Shown piece after piece: positions 33,601 to 46,481 of a stretch of DNA of 64,000 bases. A model generated the notes under the pieces. The model was not told where the DNA came from, made no database searches, and was given only the letters and a program-made list of their open reading frames with translations. A program made the position numbers and the translations under genes. Every line of letters begins with the position of its first letter. The stretch's first letter is position 1. This DNA is from Bradysia coprophila (lineage: Eukaryota > Arthropoda > Insecta > Diptera > Sciaridae), in NCBI RefSeq assembly GCF_014529535.1, contig NW_023503409.1:4030390-4094389 (forward strand), read 5' to 3'.

Positions 33601-36600
33601 TTGATACATGCTTGAGTACCACGTGAGCCGGCCTGCAATGCAGCTAAAACTTGTGATACTTTCTCGGTGACATCACGAGCACCGCGTCCAACTTCTGCCT
33701 GACCAGATGGATCGTCTGGTTGAACACCAGCGCCGGCTTGAATCAATGTACCAACAGATCGTCCCAAGTCTAATACTGATGTTTTGATGCGAATCGATGA
33801 GTCGGGTGACGATGTTGTGTATGAAGCTCCAATCGAATCCTGTGCCAATTGGTTGTAATGGTGTGTCATATCAACGGATAGCTGTGCCAATTTCGATGGA
33901 TCTAACGCCACTTTGGCATTCATTTCATTCGCCAGTCGAGCAATGTCTTTAGCATTTTGAACCATTCTCGTCTGGTAGTCAACGAATCCTTCGGATATAG
34001 ATACGCCATGGAGTGACTGTCGTTTATCTGTAATGCGTGCAATCGAACGAGATATTTGTTCCATTAATCCGCTAACGACACCACTTTCGGCCGATAATTT
34101 TTCAACTGTTGCATTCAATTCTAGAATTGCTTCTCTCATATTATCGACACCGTCGTCTAGACGGGGATGAAGATGAGTAGCTTTTGGATTACCACCGGCT
34201 TCTTTAGCAACTTGTACAAGTTCTCTTGCGCTTTCGACGACCGATTTCGTTTGATCGATGAACACCATTTGTTGACTTGAATGCACCACATGGGTACTGG
34301 CACCAATAGCTGATGTTGTCATTGGCACAATGTACCGAGAAATTTCTTCGACAGCATGACCCAAATTTTCGGCATTGCGCTTTCCTGCCATACGAATTGG
34401 TTCCAACTTTTCAAGCAATTCAGAGGACGAGCTAAGTACTACTTTGGTGAATCCCTTCAAGTTATTGTCATTTCTCTTCTGCAAACCTTGATTACCGAGC
34501 GACATTGTGGCACTGTCAAGTTCTCGCGAACATTTCGTCAAGGTCTCCAACACTTGATCGCATTGATACTGACCCGGTGCTTTATCACGGATGTTGTCGA
34601 CGAGTTTCTTCACACTTTCGGACACGGGTTTACTGTGCATTGCCAACTGTTGCCATACTGGTGGATCTTCTGGAGCTACAGCTAATGACTTTGCAGCTTT
34701 GACCATTTCAATAACACCGTCCAAAACTCCGCGACCAGCTTGTAGAATTGGTTCTTGTGCTTTGCGTCCTTCAGCTGATATGCGAGCCGGAATCGATATG
34801 AATTCGGGACTTGAAGCGTATTGACACAATGAATTTACAGCATCTAGGAGTGGTTCAACGAATTTCTCTTTCGATGGAGCACTGTAGTCATCCTCCAATC
34901 CTTTGACTTCTTGTACCAAATCAGCCGTTGTGTTGGCTACAAGCTTCGCCCCTTCAATGAATTCATTTTTCGCTACTGGATTCGCAGTACTGAGACTTGC
35001 TTTCCGACAAACGGTACATAGAAATGAGGTGTGTTTGGCTATTACAGTCAAAGCCGTAATCTTCTGTTGTTTAGTTGTGTTCATGCTGCTGACAATGTCG
35101 CAATTTTGTCGAATTCCTTGATATGCACGCGCGAGTTGTGCTTGATCAATGATACCAGGACGACCGGTAGCGCTAGTGGGATGTGATACTCCGATTAGAT
35201 ATCCTGCTTGTGCACCCGATTCTATTAAACCGCGAATCGAGTCAGAAACTTGATTGACTGAATGACCGAACTCAACATGTTTTGACTGTTTAGCATTGTC
35301 GATCATTCCAGATATGGCATAACCGAGCGAACGAGACTTTTCGGTAGCGGTTTCAACACAATCATAGTAGCCTTGGTCGGTGAGCGATTCGTGTGGATGA
35401 TCAAGCATTGGTCGGAGAGCTTCAATTGATCGAATTGCATTGTCACATTCTTTCTGACCTGGAGCTGCCTGTGTACTGACATCCACCAAATAATTGATAC
35501 TTTCGGTAACTGTCCGAGAGGCTGTTGACAATTGATTTTTTGCATTTGGTTGTCCAGGATCTGCAGCAATAGACTTAGCAGTTGACAGTAACGAAACAGA
35601 CGTAGCAGATACTCCTCTCAGTCCGCTTATCATATTATTTTGGGCCGTTTGATCTTGAGTTTGACCAGCCATCTCTAAGGCAGCATACAAAAGGTCCTTG
35701 TAAACGATACTATAGTTCTGGGAAACCGTTGCTAGCCATGCTGGACTGGAGTAGGCTTTCGCGACATCCCCACCGGCTTGATTCAAATTATCAGCAGCGA
35801 TTTTAAGTTCATTTTGGAGTTGCATGTACGATTTATCGGATTTTGGAAATTCGCCCATATTCACGATCTCACTGACTTCGTTGACATTTCTTAAAGCATC
35901 GTCAACTTCTCGTTGTCCCGGCAAACATTCGACACATTTTGTAATTGCGTGGGTTACTTCTCTTGCCGCATATGTAAGCGATTGTGAATCACCAACGTTT
36001 TGAAGCGTTCTCTGAGCTTCTTCCACCAATTTTGCTGAACACATGATTACCTTATCGGCATGATCAATTATATCAGAATTACCACCTGTTGCAGTGACGC
36101 CTCGAACACTTTTCGTAAATTCTCCCAACGCTAGGGCAGTGTCACGACCAGCAGCGCCAGCATACAAGCGCTCACCTTGTGAGACAGCTGATAACAGTTG
36201 TGACATTGAAATACCAACACCCTTAGCATTGTTGGTCAACTGTTGCGAAGTTAATTCGGCAGTCTCTCCTGGAAGTGGTCTTAAAGTGTCTTGATTCGCA
36301 GCAACTCTGGTGTCATTCAATACATTTCGCAAATTGTATATCGCTTCAATGGCTGATTCCAATTCTTGTCCACCACATGCTTCTCTAGCTCTTGCAGCAG
36401 CCGATCCTAGTTCGTGAACGGACAGACTTAATTCGTTGGCACATCGAGATAATTGTTCGGAAGCATTGTGGTCTTGTACAGTGGGATAAAATGCTCTAGC
36501 TGAAGACGAGACATATGTTCCCGGCTCAACAAATTGTTCGGAAGCTTCAATGAGTCCGAGCTGAGCTGACGACTCGTCTGGGTTTTGCAATGAGCTTTTA

Positions 36601-39600
36601 ACGCCATTCACAAGGCGAGGAATCATGTCAGCTGCTCTACGACAATCTTGTAGCAGTTGTTCTTTTGTCTGTCGATCAACACTGTATTGAACAGCATTTT
36701 GCGACGCGGATATACATTGAGTGGCACAGGAAGCTGCACGCTTAGCACAATGTTCTAGGCGACCAATCAATTTCCGCTTCATTTGTGGTGTATTCGCATT
36801 GATGGTTGTTATGTCACGCAATTCTTCGGCAGCAACACGCAGAGCTTCTTGATGAGTTGTGTCACTCGGGCTACTTTTGCATAATCGTGCAGCTTCAACC
36901 ATTTTAGCAGTAGCATCGGCTAGCTGCTTAGCTGCAGCCAATAATCGACGTTGCATTTCTGAATCCTGTTGTTGTTCAGCTTCACCTTTAATACTTTGAA
37001 TAAGGTATGATGTGGCATGACTTAGAGCATGTGCTTGTTTAACCATTTCTTGTGGATCGGATGAAGAAACAAGCAAATCTGTGGCGACTAGAACACTTTC
37101 AACGGGACTTGGTTCTTCAGACAATCGCGTTGCTCTTTCTCTGGACGCCAACGATATGTGCTCCAGCAAATCAGTCAAAGTTTTGGAAACTTCCTTGGCA
37201 GCCAAAAGTAGATGACCCTTGAGCTCTTTATTGTTTGTTGCTTGATTGCATATTTCGACCAATTTTGTAACCGTATTTGCTACTTCACGGGCAGCGGCTT
37301 CTAACTGTCCTCGACATGCAGCGTTTTGGAGGGTTGGTGCTACAACTTTGGCACATGCAACCAATTGAGACGCAGCTAAAGCACATTGACCAGCCGCACC
37401 AATGACTTGATTTCGTAAATCATCATCTTCGCAATCAGCTGCGATCGCTTTTCCTCTCAAAACCAAAGCAGCTGTAGTATTTGCAACAGCTTTAGCCAAC
37501 GCCAACAACATGTCGTGAAGTTCCCGATTCTCTGCAGTCTCTTCGCCAATCGTGTGCAGAACCTGACCACTAGCTTCACCCACTCGACTCGCAGCATTCA
37601 ACAGACTTTGCCTTGGTTCCTTGCTTTCCGGTTCGGCAGCTTTCAGTAAGTCGCTCAAGGCATTGCACAATTTCCTCGCTGTTTCGAGTAATTTATCGCC
37701 ATTGTTATCGTCTTCCATCAATGCTGCGATCAATCGAACTTCTCTGGTGACCTCTGGTATACTCTGAGCAATTTGGGATACAGCGGCACCAACTGCTTCA
37801 TGATCAACGTCATCCGGTTGCGATGCAGTAACCACTTGAGCTGTTGCAGCGTTCATTGTTGCTATGTGGGTGGTAACGGCTTGCTTAGACGTATCCAGTT
37901 TCGTTTCACGCCATTCGATCGATTGGGCATCGTAGCCAAGATCTGGTATCGGAACCTAATTAGGCAAAAAAATCGCGTTCAAGTTGTTTGACTTTTGCCG
38001 GTATAATGACAATCTTACCTTCGTCATCAGTTCCGTTTCGGCCCGCGAAATGGCTTCTTGACCAGACGAAATGTAACCCAAAAGAGCTCGTTGCGGTTCA
38101 CTCAAGACAGAACTGATTCGGGCTTCTTTCAACTGTTGAGACAAAATTCACTTATTCAAATGATTCAATTTAACGAACGAAAAATTAGTTTTAAGAAAAA
38201 TCACCTACGCCTGTTTGTTAGATAGATGGTAAGCCGCATGAAAGGATGGAATACAATATTATGAGTAAGTTCAATGTAGATTTTGCAAAAAATTCATAAA
38301 AGATTTTTTATCGATAAAGTCATTTCAAGAATCTCTCTAAGGTGCACGTAAAATTTAACTAGCTATTTAATATATCTCAGTCGCCATTGTTGGTGGAGAA
38401 AGCGTTATTGGTGAATTTGATAATTCATATTTTCGTGGTCAGAAGAAGTCACATTTATTTTGGAGCGTTAGAGGAGGCTAAGTTATTCCTGATTGTCTTC
38501 TTATAACGATAAAAAAAGAATTTACAAACTCTCACCTACGCTTTCGACTTCTGGACCAACAAAGCGTGAATTTCAACATAAGTCTTTCCGTTCTTTCAAT
38601 CATCACAAAAAATGACAATTGAACAAACTTAAAGTAGAATCTCTTTCAACGTGCACCTACTATTTGCTCTCTCCTCTAAACTTTTACAAATGCTCGCATT
38701 TCGTTTCGAGATTAAGACGAAAAACGCGTCAGTTCTTCGCCTCGAGAAGTTTTTTTCGGGTTCAGATGTTCTAGCCAATTGGTTTGAATTGACCATTGTG
38801 ATAGAAAGGATAGAAACACAATGAAGAGAAGTTACATCAAACTTATAAGGAAAGAAACTCAACTTTGAAAGCATTAAAATAGAGTAAGATGTGTTGTCGG
38901 TTGCCTTCGCAAAAAAATTGAATTTCGAAGTGTTCAAGAATGGCTGAGAAAAGTATTCTCCGCAGTTCCGGCCTTTCTTTTTAAGTATTTAAGTATTTGT
39001 GAATCAAATAAGGAGAGTCCCTTTCAGTAAATCGAAACTTTCGACTCAGTATTTTAAAAATTAAGTATGGGCCCAGTCTGTTCAATTTTAAACTTTTATT
39101 TTTAGCAGCTCCTAGCTTCTCTACTACTAAAATGACAATCACAATTTTGAGCATGGTAATCATTTTGCAATTCGGCATCTAAAAACATATTAGTGTAAGC
39201 ATAAAAAGCGAAGCCAAATAATGCAGTGCACGCGTAAAAAACTTAAAATTTATAAGAATTTCATAAATTCCTAAAAAAATACAAGTTTTTTGGTGTGGTC
39301 GACACATTTCTTATCTTTCATTAGTGTCGAATGCGGCAAAGGTGCGTGATGAAAAAAGTGAGTAAATTCTGCTTGCTTCATTATACAAGCCACTTGTATA
39401 ATGTATACTAGACATTGGAATTCCGAGAACAATTTTCTTGGTTTTATAAGTGTCCCATTTGAAGAAATCATAAAGTGTTCATTGTTAGTAGACTTTATAA
39501 ACCGATTTTTGGAGAGATTTGTGTAAAGCGTTGTCGTGCTATTTTCCAAATAATTATGGTATTGCTAAAAAAGACCTTACTATTGGCTTTTTCGTTCTTT

Positions 39601-42294
39601 TTTTAGTAAAGTTTTAGAATTAAGCTTAAAATCCTAATTTTAGTGTTCTCAAAGAGTGCGGTGAATGGAACACACAAAAACTCACAGCATTTCGAACAAA
39701 AAATAATAATCTTACCGTTGGAGGTTGATGAGCCAAATTCACTTGACCAACGATAGCGCCGTATTGAACTGTTTGCATGTCGCCGTGTGTATACGATCTT
39801 TCGCCTTAAATAATTTGGTTTTATTTTACAAAATTATAAAAATTCAAAATAAACGAAAAAAAAAAATTGGATCGAGGTAATGGTGTGCGCAATAAAATAT
39901 GAAATTTTGTTACTGAGAAAAAAGATGGCATGCAACGTTTGTCTGCAGCAAGACCTATAATTTTACGATGTTTTTTTTGTTTCTCTATATTCTATATGAA
40001 TCTAGGAACTAGTAACAGTGACATTTAGCTTATTATCAAGGCTTCTAGTCGAATAAAAATTTAGAAAAAAAAGCTGCCAAATTTGTATGTACAATGAAAC
40101 GGTTCAGACAAATAAGATGAAAATTTGTGAAATATCTTACCGTCGGATCCTCTCATAATGACCGGCATAGCCAACGATTCAGTATTTATTCTACCGATTT
40201 TGTTCGTCTCATGTTGCAAATATGTTGCTCTGGAAGAGTAAACGTTAACCAAAACACCACCTCGAATATCAAATTAAAACTTACTTCGACGGAGCCACAC
40301 TTTCTTCCACCATAGTGGATCCCTCGTCACCTTCGATGCCGAAATGATCTTTGCTTTGCTTCTTTTTCAAAATGATGTCAATGTAACCGGCGATCAGTTG
40401 AACGATTTGCTCGGCCTCGGTAGTCTGGACTGAGTAATATTGATCGGCATAATCACCGAAGTCCAACGTGAATGTGTTTGGTGATGGACCCCAGCGTCGT
40501 ACAGTTGTCAACGGCCAAACTTTCAATATTTCCTTTGTGCGTTCGTCCAATCTTAATACCGAATCTTTGGTAACGCCCAACAGTCGCGGTACCAATTTAT
40601 TTTTGCCAGTCATTTTCTCCTTCACCAAGAAAAAGGTGACGCCGTACGTCGGTAGTTCTCGGGCAGTTTTCGTATACAATACTTTAGCGTCAATTTCCGA
40701 CATTGTGATATGCCGACGATGTTCAGCAAAAACTTTCTTTTCGATGTTCTTGACCCGTGAATATGATGGAGGAAGAAATTCTTTCAGGCTGCAAGGAAGA
40801 CAGTTTTCAATTGCTGAAACTGTTCAAAAGCAAATGGTTTGTAAACTCACTCTAAGAATCCCGGTTTGTGTTTATTTTCGTTGTAGTCTCCGAATTGTAT
40901 GTGTACTTGAATACCAGCAAATTCACAGGCTTTTTCTTGTGTTACTGGATGCGTTCCGTCAAGAATGGCATCACGTGCTTGCACGTACAATAGATTTAAT
41001 TGGACTGGATCCCGTGAATCAATATTTTGATCAGAGAAAAAGAATTTTCGTCGCAGCAAAACGGTTTCGGATTCGTCTATGCCTTGTTCACGCAATGTTT
41101 TTCCGATGTCCACCCAATTGACTAAAAAAATACCCGGAACATGAGACAAACATTTTCACACAACAATATCCTAGAAACTCACTCTCGTCATCCGTTTTCA
41201 ACTTTTTCCTCAAACTTTCCATTTTAGCATCCCTCTCCTTTTCTGCAAACTTTCGTCTCAATGTTAAGGTACCAGTTTTATTGTCAGGTAGATTTTCGTT
41301 CTGTTGATCGACTTCCTCACGTACCAATCCATATTCTTCATGATTTGTGATACCGATTTTCGTACAAATTACGACCATCAACTGCGACACTGGTTGCGAA
41401 TCATCGACTAAAATCGTTTTAACAGCACCATCCAACATACGGACACGTAATGTACGCAACTTTCGCCTATATTCCAGTAGATCATGATTTCGTAGCAAAT
41501 AGTATCCTAAATTACGGCCAGACTCTAGCCAAACGCCTTGCTTATTGTCTTCGTCGGACACGAATAAACCATACTCGGATGCTGTTGGAAGGTAAATATT
41601 ATGTCTCTTAGTTCATGAGAATTTCACAGAATGTGGAAGATCGTTAGAGAAGCTACTTTAAACGGTAGTGAGTTTAAATCTCTTCCAAGAAAACAGAAAA
41701 AAGACCAAGAGCCCGTCGCGAATTGAATACTTCTTTAACGAGTGGTTCAAATATAGCAACAACTATTAAAAATATCAAAATCACATCAGTTAGTGGAGTG
41801 GTTTGCCTTTACACACTCCTTCTCAAACATTTTTCAAAGACACAAAGAATTTTAACTTTTAGAACTGGCAAGCGTAACCCAATTATTGAATCTGTTATAT
41901 TAGTTCCTAGTGCTTAACACGAATTAATTTACTTCATTTGATCTTAATTGGATGTTTTCTGGCATTTGGTTTATAACTTCATTTGCTTACACAATTTTAA
42001 ACCTCTTTTTAAAATAAGACCAAATTAGCCGTAGGTTATCGACAACAATCGGCTGTTCGCCTAAACTAAACTAAAAGTTTAAATCATTTTCTTGTGCGAT
42101 AAAATCGTATCAAGAGCGGCAGACAATAAATATCATGTGAGACAAACTTTCAACTTACGTTCTCCTTGTACAGCCTCTGCAAATTTATCTCTGATAATTT
42201 TGCATGCATCGAATATCGTTGTTTGCGGATCGAATTGTATCGTTTTGGTGACTCGGCCACCTTCAAGGCTAATTTTGAGTGACAATGTAGCCAT
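27611..42294 (-). CDS. rhea: talin (integrin-actin linker)
   Basis: Fourteen exons: 42159-42294, 41183-41581, 40851-41121, 40285-40788, 40141-40229, 39716-39804, 38019-38132, 33536-37955, 33314-33475, 33058-33248, 30097-30213, 29497-30012, 27902-29073, 27611-27842. Every intron is GT-AG, all phases match, and the sum (8412 nt) gives 2803 aa, close to fly talin. Order: F0 from MATLSLKISLEGG; F1-F2-F3 FERM domains to about residue 405 (NWVDIGKTLREQG, FSDQNIDSRDPVQLNLLYVQ, GKNKLVPRLLGVT, SVQTTEAEQIVQLIAGYIDI); the helical-bundle rod with vinculin-binding helices (about 480-2280); the I/LWEQ (THATCH) actin-binding module and its final helix to about 2533 (DPEDPTVIAENELLGAAA, KQVAASTAQLLIACKVKSD); then a 270-residue Ser/Gln-rich tail. 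Talin binds integrin beta tails through F3 and couples them to vinculin and F-actin. A splice acceptor at 42304-42305, just before the ATG, implies a non-coding upstream exon. Confidence 0.97.
30850..31014 (-). other. candidate alternative terminal exon inside talin intron 10
   Basis: Behind a pyrimidine-rich tract and an AAG acceptor, a minus-strand frame in the same phase (0) as talin exon 10 reads NYPNRSTVNYSSDTDWWISD, then QEDELQRLPVTPTF and RQSDIRSLMVIAEGIDS before a stop. The mix of acidic and polar residues with Trp looks coding and differs from the surrounding AT-rich intron. A downstream ATTAAA (minus strand) could serve as a polyadenylation signal. If used it would end talin before the I/LWEQ module. 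It could instead belong to a nested gene. There is no direct evidence of use. Confidence 0.35.
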
Positions 42295-42302
42295 TTTAGT
42301 CT

Positions 42303-45300
42303 ACTGAAAATAGAAAAGAAAATCATTTTCAATTATGTTCGGTTGGAAAAGCCTATATACTATTTCTATCTGATGTTAATTTACGGACAATTCTTTAACA
42401 AGACACAAGAGTCATTCAGAAATATTCCCATACAATCAGCCTCTATAATATTCGAACTTAATAGAGATACGGATGTTTCTGTGAATAAGAACTCGACTTA
42501 CACTTGATTGTAATGGAAAAGTACATTAGACGATAATAGGCATTTAATTAAGTTTAATTTGAAAATTGGATATTAATTTCACTTCGTAATTATTTGCGAT
42601 AGAGATTTTGTTGCAGTATTTTGGATTATTTCCACCACTAGACTCGTCAATATATTTGTCATCGTTTATTACGATGTTTAGCCAATCAGACCTGAGTTAC
42701 CGAAGGGACTATTTTTAGGAACGCTTTTTTTCTGTATCAATTTTGCCTAAATTTTCCGCTTTTCCTCAAAATTCTTTTTTTTTTTGGAAAAATATGGGAA
42801 AAAGTGGAAAACATTGGGAAAACATCACCCATCGCCCTTCACAATTACATAATTGCCAAAATATCACTTAATTAAAATGTTTCGAGGTGAAATGAAATAT
42901 TTTCGTTAAAAACGTTGTAGAAATTGTTGTTTCTGACTTATGTTAAAGGGTTTCAGCTAAATTCGTCTCTCCCTATTCATGATGGAAATTCTAATTCGCT
43001 AAAACAGCTCTCGTGTCCGTATGAAAAAATACTACTGGATTGAAGAAACCTCTTTTATCTCCTTTATCACAAAACATTCAACACCGTCCATTTCTGATCT
43101 TATCTTTCTGAGCTTGAAAGTTTCAATCGTTAATCTGGCACTTTACGTAAAAATTGCAATTTTAGTCATTACGGCCTCGATTTGAATGTTCAGAAATGTC
43201 TAGCCATGGAAAAACATCTTTTAACAATATCAAGTTAGAGATAAAAGGACCTTGCACTCTTAAATATTTCCTACATTTTTACTACAACGGTTCTTTGTCG
43301 AATGTGCTTTAACTAAAAGTTAAGTATGTTTCGTTGAGAGATTACAAGATTGAAATCGTTTGAAGTTGCATCCAGAACGTTAATTTACTTGGAAATAGAT
43401 GCACATTTTTCATAGACTAAAAAACTCGTTTGAATATTCGCCTCGATGGAACTAAATAGACGAACCGTATTTTAATAACCAACCAGAAACTTTCATTTTT
43501 GCGAAACTTACTGTTGAATTTCAATCTTTTACTCAGTTAAAATTCTTTAAATTCGATTCGCTTCTACCCTTATCAAATAAAAGAACTTAACTTCAATCAC
43601 TCTATAATTACGTCTCACATTTAATGCACGATTATTGTTGACGAAGTTGAGTTAATGAAATTTAAAGAAGAAAAATCAGAGCTTCTAATGTAAAAGCAGA
43701 AGAGAAGAAAAGTTTGAAAACATTTAATTTGCATTTAATGTTCCATCAAACTATTTCGTACTTTTTTTTTCGTTAACAAAATGAGATAGCCGTAAATAAG
43801 TTACGGTTCTGGAACGTTTGAACAATGTGACAAGTTAATCAGCAGTAATTGGTTTAAGTAAAAGAAATTGCTTCTCGCCATGCATTTACATTAGAAAGAT
43901 CAAAAAAACACAACAAACTCAGCGTGACAAAACTTAATCAAATTCTTAGAATATGTCATGATTTAAAGTGAAGCTGCTGGAAACTGTGAGGGTAAATATG
44001 TTGATTAATTCTGACCAGCTGTCAACTGATTGTTTTTACATTCAATTAAAAGTGAAGCCGTCAGATCATTATATTTCCTCAATGTAATACAACACGTCGA
44101 ATTCTTTCGAAAGAATAAAATTCGAATTTTATTTAGGAAATGTTTTAAATTCTTACCGATTATCAGTACAACACAGAGGAATGTATTGGCTCTTTAGAAA
44201 CATCTTCGTGAATAAAACAACAATATCAAAGGCACTTTAACTTTAAATATCAAATTTCCAATTCAAAAAGACTTTGATTTCACAAGTAATTTTTTCTTGG
44301 TTTATATGCACAACACAGGAAATTACTTTACAAAAAACGGTATAACCGAGAAAAACAATTTCCAAAAATATTTCAAATTGAAAAGGCAAAGTATTTCAAA
44401 TTGAAAAGGCACTGAAAATCCTACGTCCTCACCGCACAGTGGTTAGGCCTAGAATGAGGATTTTCTTAAAATGTTTGTGATGGGTTCACGTTGTGATATT
44501 TTTCCCCTTTTTCCAAATAATAAATTCACAACACAGCATGTGTATATGTATTAAAAGGACGATGTGCGATCTGCACATTTCATCGGAATAATAAAAAAAA
44601 ACGTTCCGTTTGGGAGGGAGGAAAAGAGACGAGATACGGACGAATTGTTCGTTATGTGATGATAGAGAAAAATATCGAACACCCCAATATGTGAACAGTT
44701 AATTTAATGTTTTGTTTATTACATATTATTCTCTTCAGTATTTGCTCCAGCATATCACATACCACTATTTTGTGAAATAAAGTTATTCCATAAAAATCTC
44801 AATATCAACCCGTCACACATACACACACGTGAAGTAAATGATTTGAGTGCAATTTATCGCTTTATGTATACGCTCTTCGTTAAGAAAAACAAACCACTTG
44901 AAATTCGTTATATATTCGTCAGCACATATTGAAGATTTTAATACCAACATACCAACATATTATGTATAGTATGGTGGAAAATACATTTAGGGTGAAATGA
45001 GAAAAGCTATGTCAGTGGAGGGGTGTTGTTATGTAGATATGAAGAGAATGGACGTGATAGAAAAATTACTGGCTGAGAAGAAAAAAGCGATTGATCATAA
45101 TTTTCGAGAATTTTCACATGCGCATTACAGTTGCTTAAAAAATAGAAAGTATAAATTTGGTAATCACTTAATTAAGGCTAAAACATGCCTAAATCTTCTT
45201 TTGGAATCTCTACCATTGTAGGCGTTGAAATGTTTGGTAAATATTTAGGTTTCGCAACTCTTAAAGATCAGTTATTTAACCGACAATTATTTTGGTCATA

Positions 45301-45668
45301 AAAAGGAAATAAAAGTTGGAATTACGTTCAGTCCTTGAACGAATACTTTTCGAATAATTAGCTCGGGTAAGTCTCCCAATAGTTTTGCCTTCTAAAACAC
45401 TTTTCCGAATTGACTTCCCGAGCCTCCAGCCAAGTGATGTTTCACCGCCAAGCTGTTCAGCCTCACGCCTTCTACATTTAAATGTGACAAACTTGATAAG
45501 CAAACGCTAGATACCGATCTTTGATCAACAGATACAACTTGATACCAAAAATTTTATTCATTAAAATCATAAACAACAAAAATCATTACAAAATCTCTTA
45601 TCAAATTATAAAAATTGACCTCAGTTACACAAATCATATCTTCGAATCAGCCTTCAGACTCAGGTCAC
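42303..45668. other. talin 5' region/intergenic, no gene seen
   Basis: AT-rich, probably a talin 5'UTR intron. On the minus strand at about 45300-45495 there is an open stretch with a coding look (RREAEQLGGETSLGWRLGKS) behind a TTTAAATGTAG acceptor-like site. It matches no family that I recognise. Otherwise nothing. Confidence 0.45.
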
Positions 45669-46481
45669 CTATTTTTTTCTTTCACTTTCTCGGCTAGATC
45701 TTTTTGAGTTATTTTCAAAGAATGCTCGCGCACCAGCTCCCACATTTTTCCATGATACAAAGACCATAAGAATAAACCACGTTTGCCAAGAAAGAAAATA
45801 CATGAAAAATTTAACAAACTTTAAACCGAATAGCATATTAGCTGGCAAGTACTTTCTTGGCAATTCTAAAATAAATGCGACCGCTAAGGCCAAATCTAAC
45901 ACAGATTCCACAAAAGATGCGCAACTAGTTGCAAACCAGCCGGACCCAAAGATACTAAAAAATCCACGAATAAACGGTCCAAGATAATACAAAGCAAGAG
46001 ACATTCCTAATCCAATTACAAAAGGTTCAAGCTCGAAATCCCGATAGCGTTTATATAGAAAATATCCGCTAGATATGAAGTACGAAACTAGATAAAACTT
46101 TAGAATGAAGTGTTCATACTTGAAGGCATAATACAAGCCCGGCATAAACGATAGAACCATAAAAAGATATTTATTGCCGATTTTCATGTATTTTACAAAA
46201 TTATTTGAAGCATACGAACGACTGATTTTGTTAAATAAGGAAGAAGTGGCAAGGAATGTTAATGCACCGAGAAAGAAAAATATTGTGACTGTGAGATCTA
46301 AAGCTCCAATTGAATCCGTTGAAATAAATATAAGATAGTACACCATCCACGACGAAAACAGTAGACATCCCGCTTCTATGGTCCAAATGTTTCCACTTTT
46401 ATAGTGCGCCGTAAACCGTTTAATGAACTCTCTTCCACCGATTGAAGAGAAAAGCTTATCAATTTCATTCTTCGCTGACAT
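45669..46481 (-). CDS. uncharacterised multi-pass membrane protein, 270 aa
   Basis: A single uninterrupted frame from ATG at 46481 to a stop at 45669. The N-terminus (MSAKNEIDKLFSSIGGREFI) is polar. About seven hydrophobic segments follow, near residues 35-55 (LLFSSWMVYYLIFIS), 62-82 (TVTIFFFLGALTFLA), 103-122, 126-146, 157-175 (FVIGLGMSLALYYLGPFI), 185-207 and 225-250. The tail is short and strongly basic/polar (NNSKRSSRESERKK). This predicts an integral membrane protein with a cytosolic basic tail. The tail is dilysine-like but does not fit the strict KKxx spacing. No family was recognised. It has no introns and sits upstream of talin on the same strand, possibly within a long talin 5'UTR intron. 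Confidence 0.75.
   Translation of the reverse strand: MSAKNEIDKLFSSIGGREFIKRFTAHYKSGNIWTIEAGCLLFSSWMVYYLIFISTDSIGALDLTVTIFFFLGALTFLATSSLFNKISRSYASNNFVKYMKIGNKYLFMVLSFMPGLYYAFKYEHFILKFYLVSYFISSGYFLYKRYRDFELEPFVIGLGMSLALYYLGPFIRGFFSIFGSGWFATSCASFVESVLDLALAVAFILELPRKYLPANMLFGLKFVKFFMYFLSWQTWFILMVFVSWKNVGAGARAFFENNSKRSSRESERKK

Noticed and set aside
34356..37991. Several plus-strand frames of 65-110 aa opposite the talin exon
   Set aside because: They are antisense shadows of the talin rod, whose repetitive codon pattern keeps the opposite strand open.
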